Source: an uncultured Pelagibacteraceae bacterium (GTDB lineage: Bacteria > Pseudomonadota > Alphaproteobacteria > Pelagibacterales > Pelagibacteraceae). Taken from it: a DNA stretch of 62,091 nt. Both the position numbers and the translations under genes were made by a program. The notes beneath the pieces were generated by a model, which saw only the letters and a program-made list of their open reading frames with translations, was not told the DNA's origin and searched no databases. Shown in pieces: positions 17,781 to 26,186 of this stretch. How positions within the stretch are numbered: the first letter of the stretch is position 1; each line of letters begins with the position of its first letter. The DNA lies in NCBI GenBank assembly GCA_902555065.1, contig CACDQQ010000005.1, forward strand, positions 1-62,091, given 5' to 3'.

Positions 17781-18714
17781 TGGCTTCTTGCATTCTTTGA
17801 AATACTTTATCTGCTGAAAGTTTGGTCAAATCTGAAACTTGAATTGCTTTAAAATATTCTCGCTCAATACTAACTTTTTTTGCAGTAGTATGCGATCCAA
17901 ATAAAACTAATCCTTTTACATTTAAATGAGCCGCCATATGTGCTGGCCCAGTATCATTAGATATAACAAAATAACTTTCTTTTATTAATGATGAAAGTTG
18001 AGAAATGTTGAGCGCTTTATCATTATCTAAAATAATATTAGCATCAATATCATTAGCTAACTTGATTTCATTAGGACCGGGAGCAATTAAAATTTGGATT
18101 TCATCTCTAAAAGTAGATTTAATTCTTTTTATCAATTCATTGTAATGTGGCCATCTTTTTATAGTTAAATGAGATGATGAAAAGGGGAATAAAATTAAAT
18201 ATTTGTTTAAATTATATTTTTTTTTGATTTCTGAAATATCCTCACAGCTCCAAGAAAAGTCTGGTTTAGTTACGTGATTAGTTTTAATTCCAGAAACATT
18301 TAATTGATGTTCAAAGCGGTTTAGTACAGTGTCTTTATCAAAATCAATCTTACTAGTTCCTTCAGGAATTGTTGTTTCTGTTGATGACCAAATATCTGAC
18401 GTTGCTTTTGGAAAGAGAATATTTTTATAAAAACTAGTTCTTTTAGAATTTTGAAGGTCGTAAACTTTAATAAATTTATATTTTTTTATTTTTCTCATTA
18501 ATAAATATAAATAAATTAAGTTAAACCTAGAGAGTCGTTTATCTAAAATGACATCGGTTATATTTGGATTTTTTTTTAATAACTCATAATAAGGTTTGGT
18601 TGATAGTATATAAAGATCATCATTTGGATGATTATCAGATATATCTTGAATTGCACCACTCGCTTGCGCTATATCACCCAAAGATCCATGTTTTATAATA
18701 AGTATATTAGACAT
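17773..18714 (-). CDS. glycosyltransferase family 9 (heptosyltransferase-like)
   Basis: This 313-residue protein has the ADP-heptose:LPS heptosyltransferase layout: ILIIKHGSLGDIAQASGAIQDI at the N-terminus, KYLILFPFSSSHLTIKRWPHYNELIKRI in the middle and SYFVISNDTGPAHMAAHLNVKGLVLFGSH for the donor site. It probably builds the inner core of LPS or another surface glycan in the cytosol. It overlaps the end of the convergent AbrB-family gene by 8 bases and is divergent from the DUF6165 gene. Confidence 0.9.
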   Translation of the reverse strand: MSNILIIKHGSLGDIAQASGAIQDISDNHPNDDLYILSTKPYYELLKKNPNITDVILDKRLSRFNLIYLYLLMRKIKKYKFIKVYDLQNSKRTSFYKNILFPKATSDIWSSTETTIPEGTSKIDFDKDTVLNRFEHQLNVSGIKTNHVTKPDFSWSCEDISEIKKKYNLNKYLILFPFSSSHLTIKRWPHYNELIKRIKSTFRDEIQILIAPGPNEIKLANDIDANIILDNDKALNISQLSSLIKESYFVISNDTGPAHMAAHLNVKGLVLFGSHTTAKKVSIEREYFKAIQVSDLTKLSADKVFQRMQEAIN

Positions 18715-18746
18715 ATTTTTAACAACTTAACATAATATCGATTTAT

Positions 18747-19136
18747 ATGAATAAAATTTTAGTAGAAGTATCAGTTGGAGAATTACTGGATAAAATTTCA
18801 ATTTTAGAAATTAAATCTGAAAAAATTAAAGATCCTGAAAAACTAAATTTCATAAATGATGAATATAAAATTTTAAAAGATCAATTAAATACAAATATTA
18901 AAAATTACAAAGAAATTGAAAGTTTATATAATTCACTAAAAGAAATTAATTCAAAGCTTTGGGTAATAGAGGATGACAAAAGACTTTGCGAAAAAAACTC
19001 TGACTTTGGTGAAAAATTTATTAAATTATCAAGAGATGTTCACTTCCTAAATGATGAACGGGCAAAATTAAAATTAGAAATAAATAATAGAACTGGTTCT
19101 AAAATTAAAGAAATTAAAGAATACACAAAATATTAG
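18747..19136 (+). CDS. DUF6165 family protein
   Basis: The 129-residue protein MNKILVEVSVGELLDKISILEIKSEKI is almost entirely helical, with heptad-like spacing and many Lys and Glu, suggesting a coiled coil. I recognise the opening as that of DUF6165, a family found near glycan genes. Function is unknown. It diverges from the family 9 glycosyltransferase with a 32 bp gap, which fits a surface-polysaccharide setting. Confidence 0.75.
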   Translation: MNKILVEVSVGELLDKISILEIKSEKIKDPEKLNFINDEYKILKDQLNTNIKNYKEIESLYNSLKEINSKLWVIEDDKRLCEKNSDFGEKFIKLSRDVHFLNDERAKLKLEINNRTGSKIKEIKEYTKY

Positions 19137-19138
19137 TT

Positions 19139-19861
19139 TTATTCCCAGTCAAACCTTTGAAAAGAATCAAATATCTTGAAAATACCTTGCGACCACTGAT
19201 TACAAACTTTTGAAAATTCAGGGTCATTCATATTTAAGCATTTAAGTGATGCTATTTTGATTTCATCTTTTTTGATAACAGCAAAGTCTATAGGCGGTCC
19301 AACTGTTAGATCACTTTTTAATGTAGAGTCCATTGATATCAGTGCGCATCTCGATGCATCGCCAATTGAGACTTTTGGTGTGATTACTCTATCTAAAATA
19401 GGTTTCCCATATTTCACTTCTCCTATAACTAAATATGGTTTGCTATCTGCTGGACGAATATAATTACCTTGCGGGTAAACTAAATATAATTGTGGTGGTT
19501 GATCTTTTATTTGACCACCAACAATAAAGGTTGAGCCTAGTAAAACACTATCAGTATTAATGCCTTGAGGTGAAGAATGCTCAATATTTAAGGAGCCTAT
19601 ATACGAAGCAATTTGCTCAAAATCACTGCATGTATTTAAATTCATAATACCTGTTTCACTTTTTAAATCTTTTTTTATTGAATTATAAACTGCCTGGGAA
19701 GTTCCAAGATTTCCTGAAGTGACAATTACAATTGATCTATCCCCAACATCATGTGTTAGCATTTTGGAGTATATATTTACATTATCAAGTCCAGCGTTTG
19801 TTCTAGAGTCTGATGCAAATACTAATCCGGTCTCTGTTTTAATACCAATACAATAAGTCAT
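19139..19861 (-). CDS. Anbu, ancestral-type bacterial proteasome homologue
   Basis: I prefer the ATG at 19861, two codons inside the longest frame, because it places Thr2 right after the initiator Met as expected for an N-terminal-nucleophile protein. The 240 residues begin MTYCIGIKTETGLVFASDSRTNAGLDN, the signature of the predicted proteasome-type protease group (Anbu); T2, D18 and K33 are candidates for the active site. It faces the circularly permuted ATP-grasp gene across about 114 bp, a known association of this family. Physiological substrate unknown. Confidence 0.85.
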   Translation of the reverse strand: MTYCIGIKTETGLVFASDSRTNAGLDNVNIYSKMLTHDVGDRSIVIVTSGNLGTSQAVYNSIKKDLKSETGIMNLNTCSDFEQIASYIGSLNIEHSSPQGINTDSVLLGSTFIVGGQIKDQPPQLYLVYPQGNYIRPADSKPYLVIGEVKYGKPILDRVITPKVSIGDASRCALISMDSTLKSDLTVGPPIDFAVIKKDEIKIASLKCLNMNDPEFSKVCNQWSQGIFKIFDSFQRFDWE

Positions 19862-19975
19862 GATCAATTAACTGTTTAAATTATATGTTATCACAATAAA
19901 ACCCATTTATTTCATATCAGGTATCTAATTTAATCATTTGCTTATTTGACTCTTATGTAAAAAAATTAAGTAAAT

Positions 19976-21424
19976 ATGTCAGATTTTTGGAAAAATTATG
20001 ATTCAAAATCAACTTTTGACGGATACATTAGCAAAGATAAAAAGTTAAGAAGTCATGCTAAAATTATTTCAAGTATTCTCGAAAAATATGGAAAAAAGAG
20101 ACTTCAAGAAATTGAGTTAAATTGCCAAAGTACAATAAATGCTAGAGGAATAAATTTTAGAGTTTACTCTGCAAGTAATAGAGCGGAAGAAAAAAAATGG
20201 CCTTTAGATATTATACCAAGAATTATAACGAAATCGCAATGGAAAACAGTATCTATAGGATTATCCCAAAGAATTAAGGCGTTAAATTTATTTATAGATG
20301 ATGTCTATAATCAAAAAAAAATATTTAAGGACAAAATAATTCCAAAAGAATTAGTTTTTAATTCTCCACAATATTTGAAAGAATGCGATGGTTTTTCACC
20401 AAAACATAAGGCTTGGGCTAATATTTCTGGAACAGATTTAATTAAAAATATAAATGGTAATTTTTTAGTGCTTGAGGATAATCTTAGGGTTCCATCTGGT
20501 GTTTCATATATGTTGGAAAATCGAATGGTAATGAGAGATATTTTCCCTGAATTATTTACAAGATATAAGGTATCTTCAGTTCATCAGTATGCGAATAAAT
20601 TATATAATTGCATGACTGAATGCATTCCTAAAAAAACTAATAATCCACATATGGTTTTATTAACTCCAGGAGTTTATAATTCAGCTTATTTTGAACACGA
20701 ATTTTTAGCAGAACAAATGGGTATTGCTTTAGTTGAGGGCAAAGACCTATTTGTTGAAAATGACAATGTCTATATGAAAACTGTCAAAGGGCCTCTAAAG
20801 GTAGACTGTATATATAGAAGATTAGATGATAATTTTATTGATCCAAAAGTATTCTTTAAAGGGTCTCTTTTAGGAGTTCCTGGTCTATTTAAATGCTGGA
20901 GAAAAGGTAATGTGGGTATCATAAACGCATTAGGAACTGGTGTCGCAGATGATAAAGCAGTCTATTCGTATGTAGAAAAGATGATTGTATATTATTTAGG
21001 CGAACAACCAAAAATTGATCAGGTTGAAACTTTTTTATGTAATATAAAAACACATAGAAATCATGTTATTTCAAATATATCCAAATTAGTTGTAAAACCG
21101 GCTAATGCATCTGGTGGATATGGTATCATGATTGGCCCTAAAGCATCTAAAAAAGAAAAAGATGAAATGATAAAAAAAATTAAGAGAGATCCAAGAAATT
21201 ATATTGCACAACCATTAGAAATTCTATCGACGGTACCTACAATCACACCTGATAACATTGAACCAAGACATTTAGATTTAAGACCTTTTATTTTAACAGG
21301 TAAATCAACGTATGTTACAACAGGTGGATTAACTAGAGTTGCTCTAAAAAAAGGCAGTACGATAGTTAACAGTTCTCAAGGTGGTGGATCAAAAGATACA
21401 TTGATTGTGGATAGCAGGAATTAA
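19976..21424 (+). CDS. circularly permuted ATP-grasp protein (Anbu-associated family)
   Basis: This 482-residue protein belongs to the ATP-grasp type 2 group (COG2308-like). Evidence: NGNFLVLEDNLRVPSGVSYMLENR, VDCIYRRLDDNFIDPKVF, KLVVKPANASGGYGIMIGP and the ending HLDLRPFILTGKSTYVTTGGLTRVALKKGSTIVNSSQGGGSKDT. Such proteins are thought to ligate amino or carboxyl groups in peptide-like products and usually occur with an alpha-E protein and a transglutaminase-like protein. Neither companion is present beside it here; only Anbu is. Confidence 0.88.
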   Translation: MSDFWKNYDSKSTFDGYISKDKKLRSHAKIISSILEKYGKKRLQEIELNCQSTINARGINFRVYSASNRAEEKKWPLDIIPRIITKSQWKTVSIGLSQRIKALNLFIDDVYNQKKIFKDKIIPKELVFNSPQYLKECDGFSPKHKAWANISGTDLIKNINGNFLVLEDNLRVPSGVSYMLENRMVMRDIFPELFTRYKVSSVHQYANKLYNCMTECIPKKTNNPHMVLLTPGVYNSAYFEHEFLAEQMGIALVEGKDLFVENDNVYMKTVKGPLKVDCIYRRLDDNFIDPKVFFKGSLLGVPGLFKCWRKGNVGIINALGTGVADDKAVYSYVEKMIVYYLGEQPKIDQVETFLCNIKTHRNHVISNISKLVVKPANASGGYGIMIGPKASKKEKDEMIKKIKRDPRNYIAQPLEILSTVPTITPDNIEPRHLDLRPFILTGKSTYVTTGGLTRVALKKGSTIVNSSQGGGSKDTLIVDSRN

Positions 21425-22206
21425 ATTAAACTTGGTATTATTTTTCTTAAATCCATAGAGAGCTTAGGATTAATTTTTGAATATATCACTCCTTTGCCTA
21501 ATTTTTTTAGTGCCAATATTTTTCCATCCGGTGAAATAATTACTGTATGACCAAATGTTTCTCTTTTTGGAGTATTTTTACCTGTTTGAGCTGGTGCAAA
21601 TATATAACAAAAATTTTCAATCGCTCTTGCTCTTAAAAGAGTTAACCAATGTTTTTGTCCAGTAAACTTTGTAAAAGCTGACGGAACAGCAATAAAACTT
21701 AGATTTTTTTTAGATAAATTTCTGTAAAGTTCTGGGAATCTGAGATCATAACAAATTGTAAAACCTATTTTACCCCAAGGTAAATTGGCGGTGACTAATT
21801 TATTTCCTGCTTTAAAAGTTTTACTTTCCTTATGCTGTTCTTTATTCGGAATTTTAACATCAAACATGTTAATTTTGTCATAATATTTGACAATTTTTCC
21901 ATTCGGTCCAACCAGTATAGATCTATTTCTGAGTTTATTTTTAACTTTAACGCAAATTGAACCAAGTAAAATCCATTTCTTATATTTTTTTGAAACTTCT
22001 TTAATTTTCTTTAAAATTGGATCTTTATTCATTTCAAATGAAAATTTAAATAATATTTCTCTACTGCTAGACATCAAAGAGGAGGTTTCGGGTGTAATGA
22101 TTAAATCTGATTTATTTTTTATAGCTTGATTTACATATTTAAGAATATCTTTGAAATTACTTTCGTAATTTTCTCCACTAGATAATTGTATGCATGCTAC
22201 TTTCAT
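21421..22206 (-). CDS. carbon-nitrogen hydrolase, probable deaminated glutathione amidase (Nit1-like)
   Basis: This 261-residue nitrilase-superfamily enzyme has the Glu-Lys-Cys triad: E40 in TPETS, K111 in YDKINMFD and C152 in FTICYDLRFPELYR. The segments SAFTKFTGQKHWLTLLRARAIENFCYIFAPAQTG and FGHTVIISPDGK resemble Nit1/YbeM, which repair deaminated glutathione. An N-carbamoylputrescine amidase role, tempting because of the spermidine gene upstream, is less supported by these motifs. It overlaps the permease gene by 4 bases and ends a long minus-strand run. Confidence 0.8.
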   Translation of the reverse strand: MKVACIQLSSGENYESNFKDILKYVNQAIKNKSDLIITPETSSLMSSSREILFKFSFEMNKDPILKKIKEVSKKYKKWILLGSICVKVKNKLRNRSILVGPNGKIVKYYDKINMFDVKIPNKEQHKESKTFKAGNKLVTANLPWGKIGFTICYDLRFPELYRNLSKKNLSFIAVPSAFTKFTGQKHWLTLLRARAIENFCYIFAPAQTGKNTPKRETFGHTVIISPDGKILALKKLGKGVIYSKINPKLSMDLRKIIPSLI

Positions 22207-22880
22207 GTTTGAAATCCATATTTTTTTTCTAAATATTTAATTACATTATGGATTATAAAAGTCATAAACAAGTAAATACCTCCTGCCACAATAAATACCT
22301 CGACAGGCTTAAAAGTTGTTGAAATTATATATTTTGCAACACCAGTTAAGTCCATTAGTGTGACTGTGCTTGCTAGAGATGTTCCTTTAAGCATCAAAAT
22401 TATTTCATTACCATAAGCTGGTAAAGATTGTTTAATTGCAATAGGAATTTGTATTTTTGTAAAAATAATTTTGGAAGGTATTCCTAAGCTTCTGCCAGCC
22501 TCTAAATATCCTGGTTTTATGGTTTGAAAAGCAGATCTCAATATTTCAGAAGTATAAGCGCCAGTATTTAATGAAAATGCTATTATCGCACACCAGTATG
22601 GTTCTTTTAAAACTACCCACAAAAATGTTGTTCTTAAGTATTCAATTTGACCTAATCCAAAATATATTATGAAGATTTGAACCAATAAAGGTGTTCCTCT
22701 AAAAATATGTGAGTATCCATATGCAAATTTATTAATCAACTTATTATTATTCATTCTTAAGATTGCAAAACCTAATCCAATAAAAAGACCAAGAATTAGA
22801 GATACAGATAATAGTTTAAGAGTAATCAAAGTTGCATTTAACAACTTTGGAAAACTATTAATCATTAATTCAATATCCAT
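22203..22880 (-). CDS. polar amino acid ABC transporter permease (HisM/GlnP type)
   Basis: This 225-residue inner-membrane protein has five hydrophobic segments and the EAA-loop segment EAGRSLGIPSKIIFTKIQIPIAIKQSLP that docks to the ATPase. The IFRGTPLLVQIFIIYFG segment is typical of the His/Glu permease family. It is translationally coupled to the preceding permease gene (stop and start share a base). It works with the second permease and the binding protein encoded just upstream; no ATPase gene is present in the run. Confidence 0.9.
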   Translation of the reverse strand: MDIELMINSFPKLLNATLITLKLLSVSLILGLFIGLGFAILRMNNNKLINKFAYGYSHIFRGTPLLVQIFIIYFGLGQIEYLRTTFLWVVLKEPYWCAIIAFSLNTGAYTSEILRSAFQTIKPGYLEAGRSLGIPSKIIFTKIQIPIAIKQSLPAYGNEIILMLKGTSLASTVTLMDLTGVAKYIISTTFKPVEVFIVAGGIYLFMTFIIHNVIKYLEKKYGFQT

Positions 22881-23572
22881 TAATAACCTTTGCTATATTT
22901 TGTTTCTAATCTGTTTAATAATTGCATACTTAAAAATGTAAGCATTAAGTATAAAACTGCTGCAAACGAGTAAAAAAATAATGGATCTCTAGTTGAGCCG
23001 GCCGCAATGTAGGATTGTCTCATTATTTCAACTAAACCAGTTACAGATATAAGAGAAGTATCTTTTAATGTAATTTGCCAAACATTACTTAAGTTTGGAA
23101 TTGCTAGTCTTAGCATTTGAGGCAAAATAATTTTAAAGAAGTAAATATATTTATTAAATCCTAAAACTTTCGCAGCTTCAAATTGACCTTTATCAATTGA
23201 TTGTAGGGCTCCTCTAAATACTTCAGTCGAGTACGCTCCAGATATAATTCCTATTGAAAATGAACCTGTTAAAAAAGCATTAATTTCAATATAATCATTA
23301 TAACCAAATATTGAAGCAACAAACATAATTGCTCCGCTTCCACCAAAGAAAAATAAATAAATTACTAAAAGCTCAGGTACACCTCTAATAACAGTGGTGT
23401 ATGCATTACCAATAGAATTAAGAAATTTGTTATTTGATAATTTTAATGGAGTGAATAAAGCAGCAAATATAAAGCCTATTATCATTGCGGTTATTGAAAC
23501 CGCAATTGTCATTAAGGTTGCAAAGAATAACTCATCTCCCCAACCTTTATCACCAAAATATAGAAGTTCCAT
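22880..23572 (-). CDS. polar amino acid ABC transporter permease (HisQ type)
   Basis: The 230-residue protein has five membrane segments, the family segment VIRGVPELLVIYLFFFGG, and the ATPase-docking loop EAAKVLGFNKYIYFFKIILPQMLRLAIP. It forms a heterodimer with the downstream permease. Its start lies 39 bp after the binding-protein stop, and a stable hairpin fills this gap. Confidence 0.9.
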   Translation of the reverse strand: MELLYFGDKGWGDELFFATLMTIAVSITAMIIGFIFAALFTPLKLSNNKFLNSIGNAYTTVIRGVPELLVIYLFFFGGSGAIMFVASIFGYNDYIEINAFLTGSFSIGIISGAYSTEVFRGALQSIDKGQFEAAKVLGFNKYIYFFKIILPQMLRLAIPNLSNVWQITLKDTSLISVTGLVEIMRQSYIAAGSTRDPLFFYSFAAVLYLMLTFLSMQLLNRLETKYSKGY

Positions 23573-23578
23573 AATATA

Positions 23579-23598
23579 GGTGGCTAATTATAGCCACC
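23579..23598 (-). promoter_or_regulatory. hairpin between binding-protein and permease genes
   Basis: The sequence GGTGGCTA-ATTA-TAGCCACC is a perfect 8 bp stem with a 4-base loop. It lies between the hisJ-like stop and the permease ATG. No T-run follows, so it is more likely an mRNA-stabilising or processing element than a terminator. Confidence 0.7.
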
Positions 23599-23611
23599 CA
23601 TAAATAATTTA

Positions 23612-24439
23612 TTACATAGAAGCGTCAAAACCAAAATGTTTTATAGCAAGCTTACTAATAATTCCATCATCTCTAGCTTTATCAATTGCTGCATTAAAAT
23701 CATTTAGAAGTTTAGAGTCACCTTTTCTAATACCAACACCAACACCATTACCAAAATCTCCACCTGCAAATGTTGGTCCAGTTAATACAACTCCTTTACC
23801 AGATTTTTCTGCATAATCAGTAAAGGCAACTGCAGCAGCTAGCGCTGCATCTATTCTACCAGCAGATAAATCTAAATTTACTTCGTCTTGAGTTTTGTAA
23901 GTTCTAATTTTTACATTACCCATTAAACCTGACTCTAAGAAGTTCTGGTGAATTGTTGCTGTTTGTACACCAATAGTTTTACCTTTAAATGCTTTAGTCA
24001 AAACATCTAGTGTTGCTTGTTCATCAGCACTTACGTCAGATAGATTTATAGCTGACATTGTTTTAAGACCTTCGTTTTTTGATCCTTTCATAACAGCTAA
24101 TGATGCAACTTCATCAGCATAACCTTGAGAAAAGTTTATTGTTTTCATTCTCTCACCAGTTATTGACATTCCAGCCATAATAGCATCAAATTTTCTTGAA
24201 ACTAAAGCTGGTATCATTCCATCCCAGTCTTGCTCAACAATAGTGCAATCATGATTCATAATTTTGCATAGTTCATTTGCTAATTCGACTTCAAAGCCAA
24301 TCAAATTTCCTGCTGAGTCTTTAGAATTCCAAGGTGGATATGCACCTTCAGTTCCTATTTTAATTTGATCTGCAATAGAAGAAATTGTTAGAAATGATGA
24401 TATTAAAATACCAAGTCCTAATACTTTTAATTTTTTCAT
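23612..24439 (-). CDS. basic amino acid ABC transporter binding protein (HisJ/ArgT family)
   Basis: The 275-residue protein has a signal peptide (MKKLKVLGLGILISSFLTISSIA) and a mature start DQIKIGTEGAYPPWNSKDSAGNLIGFEVELANELCKIM. DWDGMIPALVSRKFDAIMAGMSIT completes the family 3 binding-protein signature. The pattern is that of lysine/arginine/ornithine or histidine binding proteins. A strong GGAGG ribosome site precedes the ATG. It follows the SpeD-SpeE fusion gene by 58 bp on the same strand, suggesting uptake of a polyamine precursor; the ligand is not proven. Confidence 0.88.
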   Translation of the reverse strand: MKKLKVLGLGILISSFLTISSIADQIKIGTEGAYPPWNSKDSAGNLIGFEVELANELCKIMNHDCTIVEQDWDGMIPALVSRKFDAIMAGMSITGERMKTINFSQGYADEVASLAVMKGSKNEGLKTMSAINLSDVSADEQATLDVLTKAFKGKTIGVQTATIHQNFLESGLMGNVKIRTYKTQDEVNLDLSAGRIDAALAAAVAFTDYAEKSGKGVVLTGPTFAGGDFGNGVGVGIRKGDSKLLNDFNAAIDKARDDGIISKLAIKHFGFDASM

Positions 24440-24497
24440 TTTTTTCCTCCAAAATTTTTGAGATTATTTCATAAAATTATTGTTTTAAAAAGTAAAA

Positions 24498-25538
24498 TTA
24501 ATGATTTATTGACGAGGAAAAATTCCAAGAACAATCGAAACTTGGTATGTAAACTCTTGAAAGTTTTGTGTTTCCAAAATTTTTGTTAAAAACATTTAAC
24601 CAATTTTCAACTTGTTTGGGTTTTTTATCTTGGCTTCCAACTTGAGCAGTAATTACACCTTTAGGTTTTAAAATTCTTTCTAATGATGACATATTTTTTG
24701 CAGCTAAATCTATGCAAAATTGATCATCGTTAAGATCAACAAAAATTTGATCATAGGTATTATCTTTGACTGATTTAATGCTCTCAAATGCATCACCCCA
24801 GACACATTTAACTGAATTTTTTTCTGTAGCCTTTTCTCCTATCTTGCTTAAATGTTTATCGCATACATCAACAACTTCAGGATCTAATTCATACCAATCT
24901 ATAAATCCAAAATTTTGTGAAATACATTCTCTAGCAACACCACCGTCACCTCCACCAATAATTGCTGCTTTCTCTTTATTTGAATTCAAATTAAGACCTG
25001 AATTTACAAAGGTTGAGCTATATAAATGTTCATCACTCTCAGCGACTTGTATTTCATTATCAATAAATAAAGCTTTTCCAAACTGTTCTAAATCTAATAT
25101 TTCAATATATTGTCCTGCTTTGGATTTAAAATTTTCTAATACTTTATTTACAACATAAGATTTTTTTAATCCTGGTGAACTATAGTTATCATGATATAGA
25201 TCAATCGTATCTCTGTTAAATTCCTTAATAATGATTTGTTTGTGTTCTATTTCTTCTTTTATTACTTTAAGAGCAACTGATGGTGAAACTTTACCACAAG
25301 TAAAAAAATCAAAGCTTATAATTTCATTTTCCGGGAAAGTGTGAAAGCTTATATGACTTTCTGCTAACAGAGCTACCAATGTAAAACCTTGAGGCTCAAA
25401 TTTATATTTTGAAATCTTTAAAACTGTTACTTTTGCTAATTTTGCAATTTTATAAACTAACTTTTCATAAAATGAGGGATCATATTCTTTTTTAGTTCCA
25501 ATGATATCTAGAGTTATATGTTCACCAACTTTTGTCAC
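24498..25538 (-). CDS. SpeD-SpeE fusion: S-adenosylmethionine decarboxylase plus spermidine synthase
   Basis: Residues 1-110 match the small bacterial AdoMet decarboxylase: LLAESHISFHTFPE holds the self-cleavage pair E60-S61 and His66, and SFDFFTCG holds Cys81. Residues about 115-346 are an aminopropyltransferase fold with GGGDGGVARE (195-204). The fusion would make decarboxylated AdoMet and use it to form spermidine, releasing methylthioadenosine. The synthase part departs from classic SpeE: DEHLYSS replaces the usual Y-H-E segment and FVDLNDDQF replaces D-x-x-D-P. Substrate may thus differ. It is 3 bp after the aldolase gene. Confidence 0.88.
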   Translation of the reverse strand: MTKVGEHITLDIIGTKKEYDPSFYEKLVYKIAKLAKVTVLKISKYKFEPQGFTLVALLAESHISFHTFPENEIISFDFFTCGKVSPSVALKVIKEEIEHKQIIIKEFNRDTIDLYHDNYSSPGLKKSYVVNKVLENFKSKAGQYIEILDLEQFGKALFIDNEIQVAESDEHLYSSTFVNSGLNLNSNKEKAAIIGGGDGGVARECISQNFGFIDWYELDPEVVDVCDKHLSKIGEKATEKNSVKCVWGDAFESIKSVKDNTYDQIFVDLNDDQFCIDLAAKNMSSLERILKPKGVITAQVGSQDKKPKQVENWLNVFNKNFGNTKLSRVYIPSFDCSWNFSSSINH

Positions 25539-25541
25539 CTA

Positions 25542-26186
25542 TTAACCTCTTTTATAATTTTTAGCTTTTTTTAAAACTTTATTCATTTCATTTATAGAAA
25601 GAATTTTTGGCTTTCCAAGCTTAAGAGCGGTTATATACTGTAAACTCAAATTTTCAACTTCTTGTGCTAATTCAAAAGCATCAGGTAAATTATTATCAAA
25701 TGCAATCTGACCGTGATTTGAAATCAAACAGGCTTTTCTATTATTCAAAGCTTTTAATATGTTTTTTGAAAGCTCTCTTGTTCCATATGTTGCGTATTTT
25801 GCACATTTAATATCTTTACCTCCAGCGAGAGCAACCATGTAATGAAAAGCTGGAATAGGTTTTTTGTGAACAGATAGTGCAGTTGCATTAATTGAATGTG
25901 AGTGAACTATTGCTTGAGCATCTTTCTTTTTAATATAAATATCTTGATGAAATCTCCATTCTGATGAAGGTTTGTATTTTTTTTCATATTTTCCATCCAA
26001 ACCAACAAAGACTATATCTTTTATTTTTAATGATGAATATTTTTTTCCTGAAGGGGTTATTAAAAAACCATTTCTATGTCTAACTGATATATTGCCAGAT
26101 CTTAAAGCTGATAATTTTTTATCATTAAGCATTTTGGAAAACTTAATAACATCATTTTTCTTTTTGTTAGTTTTTGAAGAGACCAT
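25542..26186 (-). CDS. class II aldolase/adducin family protein, probable methylthioribulose-phosphate aldolase or dehydratase
   Basis: The 214-residue protein has the family's zinc site in QAIVHSHSINATAL plus a later SNHGQIAF His, the phosphate loop SGNISVR and SGKKYSSL, and KPSSEWRFHQDIY with the catalytic Glu. The overall pattern is closer to fuculose-phosphate aldolase than to MtnB dehydratases. Its gene overlaps mtnA by 20 bases, so it most likely acts on methylthioribulose-1-phosphate, either dehydrating it (MtnB) or cleaving it to DHAP and methylthioacetaldehyde. The choice is not settled by sequence alone. Confidence 0.8.
   Translation of the reverse strand: MVSSKTNKKKNDVIKFSKMLNDKKLSALRSGNISVRHRNGFLITPSGKKYSSLKIKDIVFVGLDGKYEKKYKPSSEWRFHQDIYIKKKDAQAIVHSHSINATALSVHKKPIPAFHYMVALAGGKDIKCAKYATYGTRELSKNILKALNNRKACLISNHGQIAFDNNLPDAFELAQEVENLSLQYITALKLGKPKILSINEMNKVLKKAKNYKRG

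Noticed and set aside
22203..24439. Idea that the nitrilase gene next to the transporter is N-carbamoylputrescine amidase
   Set aside because: The spermidine context is tempting, but the SAFT..TG..HW and RARAIEN segments match Nit1-like amidases better.
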